Positions 4,741 through 13,028 of a stretch of DNA of 16,383 bases are shown in pieces. This stretch comes from Bacillota bacterium. GTDB lineage: Bacteria > Bacillota > Clostridia > Acetivibrionales > JANLFN01. The stretch is taken from assembly GCA_023397675.1 (NCBI GenBank), contig JAEWTV010000032.1, positions 1-16,383 on the forward strand, given 5' to 3'. The position numbers and the translations under genes were made by a program. The stretch's first letter is position 1. The number at the start of each line of letters is the position of its first letter. The notes beneath the pieces are model-generated. The model saw nothing but the letters and a program-made list of their open reading frames with translations, had not been told where the DNA came from and searched no databases.

Positions 4741-7611
4741 TTAATCCTTTTTCTTGTTGGTATTGCCATGAACCTCCACCAAGTATATGCCAACAGGTTT
4801 TCCGCCAGTTAACGAATGAACGACAATCCGCAGATACTGCGCCTTTACAGATGCAGCAAAGCGGTTGGGAAGGCGGGATTGACCGGAAGAATGGCCGTCG
4901 TACTGGTTCTTCCAACTTATTCCGTCCAGTGATGTCTGGATTTCGTAGTCATACCACACACCATCATCGAGCCAGGCTATAGACACACCGTAAACCATGC
5001 AGGGTTCCAGCATATCACATTGCCACCACTGTGGGAGCACTGTGTCGGCGGCCATCCATGACGTGCTGCCTATTCTACCCTTATTAGCAAACGTTGCCTC
5101 CCTACCCGGCGCAGCAGAGGAGGCAGTCGCGGGTTTGTTTGCGGCCATATCCCAGGAGTAGAAGGAACTCAGCTTCAGCGATTGACGTACTGAGAAGGTC
5201 TCTTTGCTGTCCTCGGTATATAAGGGTTTAACGGGTGGTGGGATGCAGGTAGGGCCAGGCAGGGCGGCATGGGTATCGGCAATTGTCTCCAGGTATAAAT
5301 CTGCAGACATCAACCCATTTGCAGAAGCATGCAAGATGACCTTTCCAGCTTTTCGACCAGCGCGCAGAAGGGCTCCTGCAATCCCCGCTTCAGCCTGCGC
5401 AGGATTCGCACGGGTCCAAGCTTCGCCGTCTCCAACAAGCTGGGCATCGCCTTCCACGGCGAAGTAGATCATCGGCTCGACATTTTTGACGACTGTACCA
5501 TTGGCGTCGACAACATAGGCGTGCACCATCAGCAAATCAGCACTGTCGGCCACCCACTTTTCCACACCTGCCCACTGCGGTGCCATCTTCAACGCAAACG
5601 GTTCGCCAGGCGTACGTACCTCACAAGAGGTATTCACGGCTCCGTCGATGATCGTCTCCGCCTTTAGCACCCCGGCCTCCCACGGGACATCCCTAAAAAC
5701 AATGGGCGGATGTACCATAGTGGGCGGGTTGAGATTTTTGAGTTTTTCCTTAATGCCATCCGACGCACTTTTCCATGCATCATGTACGGATAATGTACCG
5801 ATAATACGGTCATTCAGGAGCAATCGGACAACAGGTGCGTTAGTATACACGGTTACGTCACGAGGAGAATTCTCTGTCCAGTCGTTGGCAATGAAACACT
5901 GCACACCGGCTTCCTCTATGGTTTGCTGTGCCATATGCAGATAATAGTAGTACTTCGGCAAACGCAGCAGATCCAGTATTCCGACAGCCGCCTCGTTAGT
6001 CTCATAGCCACGGTTATGGTCAATACCAGCCCACATAGCACCGCCGCTTGTTGTCGTATCAAGGCGAAGGGATAGGTAAGCTTCGAAATGTTCCTGTGCA
6101 GACCGGATCATCGCCTTTTCGCCACCCTGATAGAAGCTAACATGTTCACCGCGCCTCACACGACGGAGCGTATTCATTGGTCCGAACTGTTCAACGTAGT
6201 TGTCACCATATTCGCGTGTGTAATGCGGCTTATCAATTTCCATCCCGTGATAGTTCACAGGATAGTGTTTAGAGTAGGCATAGTGCATATCGCAAGCACA
6301 CCAGGCAGGCGCATCGCCCATTTCCTCCTGTACGATTTCTAATTGCTTTTTCGCAAAATACTCCGGATAATCCGTCTCATTTAAAATTGGTTCCCATAGC
6401 AAGGCGCTTGGATGGTTACGGTTCATGCGTATCAGACGCCGTGTATTTTCATAGCTGTTCTCGTCAAACATCACACTGGAGGGATGAATTTGCCAGCCAG
6501 GAGTCGGGATGACACAAAGTACGCCCAGTTCATCACAAGCATTCATGAAAGCACTATCCTGCGGATAGTGGCCCAGGCGGATGGAAATAATGCCGGCATC
6601 TCGTAAAAGTCGCACATCACGCTTTTGCAACGCATCTGGAATTGCAAAACCGACATGAGCATATTCCTGATGGCGGTTAGCACCGTTGAGGAACAACCTC
6701 TCACCATTGATAAAGAAGCCTTCTGTGGTGAATGCCGTTGTACGAATGCCGATGCGCTCGCTGATCTCATCAATAAGGACAGTACCATGAAAGAGTTGCG
6801 CAGTCAGGCGGTAAAGATTCGGATGATACGGATGCCAAAGGCGCGGTTGCTCCACAGTAAACATGGCCTTTTCAGTACCTTCTCCATTGGCGCGCATCTC
6901 TTTCTCCGAACCCTCATAGACAACCTCGCCATCCAGCAGTAGACGAATGAAAACATTGATCGTATTTGCATTACGATTCACGAAATGTGCATCAACCGCT
7001 ACGACTGCTTTGTCTTTGGATACATCGGGATAACGTATAAACAAACCGCCTGATGCCACCTTGCCTGCATGAACGGCGTCTGTAAAATGTATCTTGTTCA
7101 TCACATGCAACCATGCATCCCGGTATAGACCGCCAAAATAGCAAAAATCCAACGCACCCTGTGGCTTCCCTGGAGGAACATCCAACATGTCGGAGTTATC
7201 CACCTTCAACACAAGGACATGTTCATCACCCACGGACAGACCCGTCATATCGAACGCCATGGGCAAAAAGCCGCCCGTCCTGCAACCTAGCGGCTCGCCG
7301 TCTAGCCAAGCGTCTACACGCTGCATTGCTGCTTCCAACTCAAAGTACTTTTCCAACCCGGCAAAATCGTTGGGAATGATAAAGTGCCGCCGATACCAGC
7401 AGATACCCTGAAAATTTAGTCCACCCGAACACATCAGAGCCTCGTTGCGAACCGTATGCGGCAACGAAACAACCTCCCACGCAGTATCATCATAATCCCG
7501 ATCCCATGGCGCAAACGCCTTGGAACGGAGTACAGCATCGGGGCGTTTCGACGGAGGATTACCGCGATAGAAGCGCCAGTTATTGTTGGCACATAGCTGT
7601 TTCCTCTGCAT
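4741..7611 (-). CDS. GH2 glycoside hydrolase with C-terminal F5/8-type (CBM32-like) domain
   Basis: A protein of about 956 residues in glycoside hydrolase family 2 (beta-galactosidase, beta-glucuronidase and relatives). Order: jelly-roll sugar-binding domain (about 40-175), Ig-like domain (about 180-293), TIM barrel (about 294-560) with G-A-N-R-H-Q near 312, acid/base in I-L-N-E-T (Glu about 412) and nucleophile in T-R-E-Y-G (Glu about 467). A DUF4982-like/Ig region follows (about 575-785), then an F5/8 type C domain (about 823-950). There is no signal peptide, so it probably acts in the cytoplasm on imported oligosaccharides. AAAGGAG lies 7 bases from the ATG at 7611; another ATG at 7617 abuts it and is too close. 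It follows a GH43 gene by 22 bases, indicating co-transcription. Galactosidase versus glucuronidase or arabinosidase cannot be decided from the sequence. Confidence 0.92.
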   Translation of the reverse strand: MQRKQLCANNNWRFYRGNPPSKRPDAVLRSKAFAPWDRDYDDTAWEVVSLPHTVRNEALMCSGGLNFQGICWYRRHFIIPNDFAGLEKYFELEAAMQRVDAWLDGEPLGCRTGGFLPMAFDMTGLSVGDEHVLVLKVDNSDMLDVPPGKPQGALDFCYFGGLYRDAWLHVMNKIHFTDAVHAGKVASGGLFIRYPDVSKDKAVVAVDAHFVNRNANTINVFIRLLLDGEVVYEGSEKEMRANGEGTEKAMFTVEQPRLWHPYHPNLYRLTAQLFHGTVLIDEISERIGIRTTAFTTEGFFINGERLFLNGANRHQEYAHVGFAIPDALQKRDVRLLRDAGIISIRLGHYPQDSAFMNACDELGVLCVIPTPGWQIHPSSVMFDENSYENTRRLIRMNRNHPSALLWEPILNETDYPEYFAKKQLEIVQEEMGDAPAWCACDMHYAYSKHYPVNYHGMEIDKPHYTREYGDNYVEQFGPMNTLRRVRRGEHVSFYQGGEKAMIRSAQEHFEAYLSLRLDTTTSGGAMWAGIDHNRGYETNEAAVGILDLLRLPKYYYYLHMAQQTIEEAGVQCFIANDWTENSPRDVTVYTNAPVVRLLLNDRIIGTLSVHDAWKSASDGIKEKLKNLNPPTMVHPPIVFRDVPWEAGVLKAETIIDGAVNTSCEVRTPGEPFALKMAPQWAGVEKWVADSADLLMVHAYVVDANGTVVKNVEPMIYFAVEGDAQLVGDGEAWTRANPAQAEAGIAGALLRAGRKAGKVILHASANGLMSADLYLETIADTHAALPGPTCIPPPVKPLYTEDSKETFSVRQSLKLSSFYSWDMAANKPATASSAAPGREATFANKGRIGSTSWMAADTVLPQWWQCDMLEPCMVYGVSIAWLDDGVWYDYEIQTSLDGISWKNQYDGHSSGQSRLPNRFAASVKAQYLRIVVHSLTGGKPVGIYLVEVHGNTNKKKD

Positions 7612-7633
7612 GATCATTCTCCTTTTATGTATG

Positions 7634-8542
7634 TCAAGATCTCAGATTTGCATAGTAATTTTGTAGCCGAATGTAATCTTCATCACTGATCTCGAGTACA
7701 CCACCATGCCGCTTTAATTGATTTCCAAAGGAAAAATCACTGTCTTCCAGTACGTGCATCTCACCCTTTGCCAAGTCGTCAATCACGATCGGCAGATAAC
7801 CCTTACGTGCAGCAAAGCGATCGCATATAAGGCACCATCGTCCATCCGGCAGCCGGTAGCATTCCGGCCCTTCCAGACCCAATAGGCCATCCAGCGTTGA
7901 GCAGGGTATTTGTTCAAAGACACCGAACAGGTTATTACCCCTGTCTACCTTGATGACTGCACTAACCTCGTCCTTGGAGAATCGGTAATAGAAATCGCCC
8001 TCCCCTATGATGGTGGTGTCGATAACGCTGCGTTCGCGTTCAATATACTTGCTGGCAGGTGAAAAACTAACAAAATCGTTAGTATGCACAGCATAGATGC
8101 GATGCTTGCTCTCGCCTTCATCATGGGTATAGCAAGCAAAGAATACTAAAAATGCCTGCTTTTTATCATCCCAGACCGCTTCCGGTGCCCATGCGCAACC
8201 GGCTTCTATAGGTGCCAGTGTCACGGCACGGGGTTTTGACCAGTTTACGAGGTTACTGGATTCCCAAAAGATGAGGTCACGGCTACCATGTCTAACAGCA
8301 CCATCCCAGTTATGATTACGCCGCTTCATGCATAGATCAGTGGCCATCAGGTAGAACATGCCAGTCTTTGGATGCTTAACTAAGAAGGGGTCGCGCACGC
8401 CGCTATCGCCAATGCTGGAAACCAGCGTTGGCTGCCCAGCATTCAGGTCCTGCCAGTACAGGCCATCCCGGCTGATACTGAAGTAGACCTGCTCTCCTCC
8501 CTTGTCCTCTTCTGTGAAATACACAAAAATGTAGCCTGCCAT
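7634..8542 (-). CDS. GH43-type glycoside hydrolase (five-bladed propeller)
   Basis: A 302-residue protein resembling glycoside hydrolase family 43 arabinofuranosidases/xylosidases. Probable catalytic residues are base D51 in V-R-D-P-F, pKa modulator D175 in V-I-D-T-T and acid E224 in L-E-G-P-E. Their spacing (124 and 49 residues) fits GH43. W-A-P-E-A near 118 is another propeller motif. The chain begins with an extra blade strand (Y-I-F-V-Y-F-T) before the base, about 40 residues more than the classic architecture, and has no C-terminal beta-sandwich. It has no signal peptide. AAGGGAG is 7 bases before the ATG. It lies 22 bases before the GH2 gene and 184 bases after the next GH43 gene. Exact specificity is unknown; arabinofuranosidase is the likeliest role. 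Confidence 0.85.
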   Translation of the reverse strand: MAGYIFVYFTEEDKGGEQVYFSISRDGLYWQDLNAGQPTLVSSIGDSGVRDPFLVKHPKTGMFYLMATDLCMKRRNHNWDGAVRHGSRDLIFWESSNLVNWSKPRAVTLAPIEAGCAWAPEAVWDDKKQAFLVFFACYTHDEGESKHRIYAVHTNDFVSFSPASKYIERERSVIDTTIIGEGDFYYRFSKDEVSAVIKVDRGNNLFGVFEQIPCSTLDGLLGLEGPECYRLPDGRWCLICDRFAARKGYLPIVIDDLAKGEMHVLEDSDFSFGNQLKRHGGVLEISDEDYIRLQNYYANLRS

Positions 8543-8616
8543 GTTGTGACTCCCTTACTTTTCATCGGTCACCTTGCGAAATGGCTTTCCTTCTTTTACA
8601 GAGTCATGTTGCATGC

Positions 8617-8622
8617 ATTATA
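8617..8622 (-). promoter_or_regulatory. possible -10 box upstream of the GH43/GH2 pair
   Basis: In the 184-bp gap between the two GH43 genes, a perfect minus-strand TATAAT lies about 75 bases before the downstream GH43 start. The matching -35 position (TCTGCC) is poor, so this may be a regulated or false site. No clear terminator was found in the gap. Confidence 0.25.
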
Positions 8623-8726
8623 CAAGCACTATGTGCAATGGCAGAAATCAGATCATAAAGCTTCCATTATCATCCCACTCCTTACTTGGACCAGTGATAT
8701 TTGGGAGTTCATCAGCAACACTACTT

Positions 8727-10142
8727 TTAAAGTTTCTCATACCTGAAATCCGAAAATTCCGCCTCACCTTTTCCACAGCAAAAGAAACCGGGACGAAGAC
8801 TGGTAAAGCCACTTAAAGCATTATGATTCCAGCCGGATATTTCACAACCAAAATCTAATCTCCTCCATGTTATTCCATCAATACTATATTGATAGTCAAT
8901 TTGATCGTGATGGTTAATAATCTTCAGCCAATACCTATCAGCAAAAACTGGGCTAACAATATATGGTTTTCCCTGCTTGTATAGCCGAATACCATCGTCC
9001 TCCGCAGCGATGCCGCAATAGAATTGGTTGTTGAATAACAACAACAAGCCGGCTCGTGTTCCTGCTCCACGATGTAGACATACGCTTATGGCATATGCAT
9101 GATCGGGTGCAGAGAATGTCAAGGGATTTGCATTGACAAGGTTTTCCACATCCTTTGCGGATACGCGTAGACTATTTCCGGTTAAGGTATATCTGTCAAC
9201 ATTGTAATCTCTCCAGCCGGACCATGTCATTTTAAGATGGCTTCCCGCAAAATCATCATTAAAGTCATCTATTCCAACATTTTCGCCATCAAGGTTGATC
9301 TCAATAGCTTCTTCGGCATTATTCAATACAATAGGCCAGTTTTCCTGAGTCCACTCCACCTTTTGCATCAGCATGCAACGACCGCGGCTTAGAAAACCCT
9401 TTTCATAAGCATGAAATACGATCCACCACTGTCCTTGATGATCTTCAAAGATGGTGCCGTGGCCCCTGCACCACCATCTTTCTGCCCGGCTTTCTGTATG
9501 CACAATAGGGTTGTGTGGGCAATTCTCCCAAGGTCCCATGGGATGCTTTGAGCGTGCTGCGACACACATATGCGCGCTTGCGGGACCGGCTGTTCCGCCC
9601 TGGGCGCTGATGAGATAATAATATTCCCCACGCATGAGCAACTTCGGTGATTCCAGCCAGAAGCCTTCGGTGCAGTACCGCTCTCCGTAATCCCAGCCTT
9701 CGTATACTTGCCTGGGTTCCTCAGCAAGTGCCATGCCGTCATCGGTCAATTTAGCAGCATATCCTTCACTAGTGTGCAGGTAATGTTCGCCTGCTTTCGT
9801 AACGATATGTCCGGGATCAATATGGTGGAAATGCAAATCAATGGGATCGCTCCATTCCCCAAGCGGATCTTTGGCCGTCACGAGAAAAATCGTTCCGTAC
9901 GCTGGATAATACAGGTAATATAGGCCATTGTGATAAGTAAGATCGGGTGCCAAGGTCCCTGCCAAACCTTCCTTTAGCAATAGGTTTTTCGTTTTCCAAT
10001 GTATCAGATCACGGGAGTGCATGATTTTCAGTGCGGGTGTCAGTTTTGCACATGAGTAAGTGAGATAGTAATCCTGCCCATTGCGGGCAATGGTGGGGTC
10101 GGGATAGTCACCAGAAAGAATCGGGTTTGTGTAAGTATTCAT
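8727..10142 (-). CDS. GH43 family glycoside hydrolase with C-terminal beta-sandwich
   Basis: A 471-residue GH43 enzyme (beta-xylosidase/alpha-arabinofuranosidase type). The N-terminal propeller carries base D15 in D-Y-P-D-P, pKa modulator about D109 in H-I-D-P-G, acid about E164 in L-E-S-P-K, and a probable metal-contacting His near 228 in G-H-G-T-I. Residues from about 290 onward form a beta-rich C-terminal domain like the concanavalin-type sandwich of GH43 xylosidases. The start at 10142 is fixed by AAAAAGGAG 7 bases upstream; an ATG 21 bases earlier (10163) has no binding site. There is no signal peptide, so the enzyme is probably cytoplasmic. It lies 69 bases after the PhzF-family gene. 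Together with the second GH43 and GH2 it suggests removal of arabinose or xylose residues from imported oligosaccharides. Confidence 0.92.
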   Translation of the reverse strand: MNTYTNPILSGDYPDPTIARNGQDYYLTYSCAKLTPALKIMHSRDLIHWKTKNLLLKEGLAGTLAPDLTYHNGLYYLYYPAYGTIFLVTAKDPLGEWSDPIDLHFHHIDPGHIVTKAGEHYLHTSEGYAAKLTDDGMALAEEPRQVYEGWDYGERYCTEGFWLESPKLLMRGEYYYLISAQGGTAGPASAHMCVAARSKHPMGPWENCPHNPIVHTESRAERWWCRGHGTIFEDHQGQWWIVFHAYEKGFLSRGRCMLMQKVEWTQENWPIVLNNAEEAIEINLDGENVGIDDFNDDFAGSHLKMTWSGWRDYNVDRYTLTGNSLRVSAKDVENLVNANPLTFSAPDHAYAISVCLHRGAGTRAGLLLLFNNQFYCGIAAEDDGIRLYKQGKPYIVSPVFADRYWLKIINHHDQIDYQYSIDGITWRRLDFGCEISGWNHNALSGFTSLRPGFFCCGKGEAEFSDFRYEKL

Positions 10143-10211
10143 GCAATAGCTCCTTTTTCTCATTTATAGGTTTTGCTTCGATCTTCTATATTTGCGTATA
10201 ACTCTGCTTTT

Positions 10212-11012
10212 TTACTCTTCATTCTCCCCATAGCTTTCTAACAGGAAAAGCTCTGCAATGGAATAAAGAATTGCCTTACCTGCAAGTTGAACCCGCTCAT
10301 CATCCACGCGGCAATAAAGGGTTCCACCACGGCGGGAAGCCTGCCTAGCTATCAATTCTGTCTTTCCTAGTTTGTTTGACCAAAGCGGAGCAATATGGCA
10401 ATGTCCTGAGCCGCAGACAGGGTCTTCCGGAACATTCAGCTTTGGTGCAAAGCTGCGGCTTATACAATCAAATTCATTACCTCTTGCAGTTAGATGTAGC
10501 AGAAGACCTGGCAAAAGTTTGGCTTTTTCCAAGTCAGGGCACGCTTCCTTGACCTGTTTTTCGTTTTCCAATATGCAAACCAAATCGCGATCAATCCATG
10601 CCTCCAAAGGACTGGAGCCGATGATTTGCTCCATCTGATCGGTTACCTCTATGGACCGTAGATGATAACTTGGAAAATCCATTTTATACAAGTCATCTTT
10701 TCTGGTAACAATAAGTTCTCCGCTCAAAGTCTGGAAATGCACTTCTGTCACGGATATATCTATATAATTCATCAGTACAAATGCAGTGGCAAGCGTAGCA
10801 TGTCCACATAGATCAATCTCACCGCCAGGAGTAAACCAACGCAATCTGTAGCTCCGTCCTTCCTTAACGGCAAAGGCTGTTTCTGAGAGATTGTTCTCAA
10901 TTGTGATCGCTTGCATTAGTTCATCCTTTGGCCATTTTTCCATAACACATATAGCAGCAGGATTCCCCTCAAATAGCTTATCAGCAAAAGCATCAACTAT
11001 ATATTGCTTCAA
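10212..11012 (-). CDS. PhzF family isomerase/epimerase-like protein
   Basis: A 266-residue protein of the PhzF/diaminopimelate-epimerase-like fold. Seen motifs: G-N-P-A-A near 16, catalytic Glu about 44 in N-L-S-E-T-A-F, C-G-H-A-T-L-A near 69, and E-D-P-V-C-G-S-G-H in the second half (family usual D-P-V-T-G-S). PhzF itself isomerises a phenazine precursor, but most family members have unknown substrates. No phenazine genes are present. The start is a TTG at 11012, chosen because GGAGG sits 7 bases upstream and no nearby ATG fits. It lies between the regulator pair and the glycosidases with moderate gaps (145 and 69 bases). It may be a passenger rather than part of the sugar pathway. Confidence 0.9.
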   Translation of the reverse strand: MKQYIVDAFADKLFEGNPAAICVMEKWPKDELMQAITIENNLSETAFAVKEGRSYRLRWFTPGGEIDLCGHATLATAFVLMNYIDISVTEVHFQTLSGELIVTRKDDLYKMDFPSYHLRSIEVTDQMEQIIGSSPLEAWIDRDLVCILENEKQVKEACPDLEKAKLLPGLLLHLTARGNEFDCISRSFAPKLNVPEDPVCGSGHCHIAPLWSNKLGKTELIARQASRRGGTLYCRVDDERVQLAGKAILYSIAELFLLESYGENEE

Positions 11013-11087
11013 AATTAAACCTCCGTGTTTTTATTCCTTTGAGATTTACAGCTGCTATAATATTGACAGAGAACAATAAGTGGAATT

Positions 11088-11100
11088 TGTCTATTATGGC
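11088..11100 (+). promoter_or_regulatory. 13-bp word TGTCTATTATGGC, copy 1
   Basis: This exact 13-base word recurs at 14633-14645 on the opposite strand, in the regulator/permease intergenic region. Both copies are non-coding and close to regulatory genes, so a shared binding site is possible; chance is not excluded. Confidence 0.35.
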
Positions 11101-11116
11101 TTTTCAAAAGCCATAA
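11094..11116. repeat. 23-bp perfect inverted repeat between kinase and phzF-like genes
   Basis: Arms TTATGGCTTTT and AAAAGCCATAA flank a single C, in the 145-bp gap between the kinase stop and the PhzF-family start. A hairpin would have GGC-TTTT paired with AAAA-GCC, but no T-run follows on the minus strand, so it is a poor terminator. It may be an operator. The left arm is part of a 13-base word also found upstream of the response regulator. A weak minus-strand TATTAT at 11057-11062 could be a -10 box for the PhzF-like gene, without a good -35. Confidence 0.6.
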
Positions 11117-11157
11117 ACATTCCGTCCATCAACTCTATTGCTTATTAAAGTAAGAGT

Positions 11158-13008
11158 TTATTCGTCTTTTTCCATAACTTCGCTCCTTCTACCTTGCAAT
11201 ATATTTTTCTTTACTTGCGCATAGTCTTCACAGGTCATTTTGAGGACAGTAATCTGAATACATAGTCCTTTTTCACCATGCCTCAATACTTTCAAGCCAC
11301 AGTTGCCGCCATAAAATAAATGTAAACGCTGATGTAAGTTTTTTAGCCCATAACTTTCGGTGTCGATTCGGACTGGCTCCTGTAGCACATCATTCAATTT
11401 GGCCATGTCTTCATCGCTCATGCCGCTGCCGTTATCCTCAACAGTAATGATCATGGCAGTATCGTTTAATGATTTGATCCGGAACAAGATATAGTTATCT
11501 TCTTCTGAGCTATCAAAGCCATGAATGAAATAGTTCTCGATAAGCGGTTGAAAAACATTACGAATGATACCATACTTTAACAGCTCTGTATCAACATCAT
11601 ATTGGACGCGCATCTGGTCACCATATCTTGCACTAAACAAAGCCAGATAGCGTTTGCTGAAGGTCAGCTCTTCTTTAAGAGGAACGAACGTTTGTGCCCC
11701 AATGAAGCCGCGAAAAATTCCTGCTAGTTGAGTAATTAATTCGGCAGTGGCTTCATCACCATTTTGCAATGAACGCGCACGAAGCATCTCAAACGTATTG
11801 TAGAGGAAGTGGGGATTGAATTTAGCCTGCAATTCGGACATTTCCGCATCTTTCTGACGCAGTTCATAATAGTAGGCCCTATTTATATTGTCATTGAGTC
11901 GCAAAGCCATATGATTGATGGACTCGGCTATTTCGGGAAGCCCGCTTTGCGAAAAATTTACAGGGATGCGGTGATCCAAGTTGTTTTCACCGATCAGGTT
12001 TAGACCCTTCCGAATAGTGTTCACCTCCTTGTTAATGATCTTTAAGATCATCGTATAGATGAGCACGGAAAACAGGGCAAATAGAAGCACAATTAAGAAA
12101 ATCCATGGGGTGTATGCATTGGCATAACGGAAGATTTCCCACCACGAGGCTGTGCAGACAAGATTGGAGGTATTGTTGCCGCTGGCGCGAACACTCATAT
12201 ACAGCTTCTGCCCGGAAATTCCGTCAATCATGCCTTCATAAGGTATGGCGGGTATATCGCTCAAGCGATACGCAAGGCGCTTGTTATAGCGGTTATCGGA
12301 ACAGAAAACAATCTCATCTCCGGACAAAAGATCAAATTGAGCGCTCTTGATAGGCAGCGTATATCCCTTAAAAATTTGTGCCAAATAGGAAGTGCTGTAA
12401 CCGGCAATGATTGCGCCTTGGCCCATATTGCTCGGCACCCCGCCGCAGATGGCAAAAGTGCTTCCTTGCATGCTATATTCGGTCAGCGGCTCCATGCCAT
12501 ATACTTCCATGCCGGAAGCCTTCGTTCGACTTTTAAGGCGGTCAAGATACGGGAAACCATCACTCAACTCCCATAAGGTTCTAACATCATTGAAGAGAAT
12601 GTAGTTTTTAGCCCTGTTTGGAGAAAAAAGAGCAACCCACTTAACCTGATTATCCCTAATCAACATTTGGGATAGCGCACTGGAAAGATCACTTTTTTCA
12701 AAAGGGGTCAGATCTCTGGTAGTGCTGTAGACGAAATAATTCGCCAATGTGTTGTAAAGATTGCTTCTCTGCTCAAAAATCGGCATATAAATCTGCCAAA
12801 AATTGGATAAAGTTCCTCGGTGGTGCTGTGTAATACCGGCCATCAATACTTCGATTTGTGTAAGGAGCTCATTTTTACGGCTATGATAATCAGAATAGCA
12901 CGCCAAAGAGGAGATCAAAAGCAAGATGACCATATAGATAATGGTTAACAGATAGAATAGCTTATGCTTAGATAAGCGGGCAGCCTTCCGGGATAATGCT
13001 TTGTTCAC
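11158..13008 (-). CDS. sensor histidine kinase, YesM-type
   Basis: A 616-residue membrane sensor kinase. TM1 is at about 17-38, an extracellular sensor region at about 40-297 (Cache-like by position), TM2 at about 299-324, a HAMP linker at about 321-374, and a His_kinase domain with phospho-acceptor about H400 in F-N-P-H-F-L-Y-N. The HATPase domain has N box P-L-I-E-N near 488, E-D-N-G-S-G near 524 and Y-G-L-K-N-L near 553. These are hallmarks of the YesM/LytS group that pairs with AraC-type response regulators and often controls sugar ABC transporters. The start is GTG with AGAGG 7 bases upstream. It follows the regulator gene by 20 bases, so the two are co-transcribed. The sensed ligand is unknown; an extracellular oligosaccharide is likely by context. 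Confidence 0.95.
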   Translation of the reverse strand: MNKALSRKAARLSKHKLFYLLTIIYMVILLLISSLACYSDYHSRKNELLTQIEVLMAGITQHHRGTLSNFWQIYMPIFEQRSNLYNTLANYFVYSTTRDLTPFEKSDLSSALSQMLIRDNQVKWVALFSPNRAKNYILFNDVRTLWELSDGFPYLDRLKSRTKASGMEVYGMEPLTEYSMQGSTFAICGGVPSNMGQGAIIAGYSTSYLAQIFKGYTLPIKSAQFDLLSGDEIVFCSDNRYNKRLAYRLSDIPAIPYEGMIDGISGQKLYMSVRASGNNTSNLVCTASWWEIFRYANAYTPWIFLIVLLFALFSVLIYTMILKIINKEVNTIRKGLNLIGENNLDHRIPVNFSQSGLPEIAESINHMALRLNDNINRAYYYELRQKDAEMSELQAKFNPHFLYNTFEMLRARSLQNGDEATAELITQLAGIFRGFIGAQTFVPLKEELTFSKRYLALFSARYGDQMRVQYDVDTELLKYGIIRNVFQPLIENYFIHGFDSSEEDNYILFRIKSLNDTAMIITVEDNGSGMSDEDMAKLNDVLQEPVRIDTESYGLKNLHQRLHLFYGGNCGLKVLRHGEKGLCIQITVLKMTCEDYAQVKKNILQGRRSEVMEKDE

Positions 13009-13028
13009 AATATAACCTCTTTTATTAT

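Noticed and set aside
4566..4982. Continuation of the transposase frame on the plus strand
   Set aside because: After about 4565 the transposase pattern stops and the frame runs antisense to a gene remnant and the GH2 3' end. It is open by chance.
8609..8639. Inverted TTGCA/TGCAA pair in the gap between GH43 genes as a terminator
   Set aside because: Only 5 bp of stem, a large loop and no T-run.
8648..8740. 31-codon minus-strand open frame overlapping the GH43 stop
   Set aside because: No ribosome binding site, starts inside the GH43 coding sequence and is too short to support.
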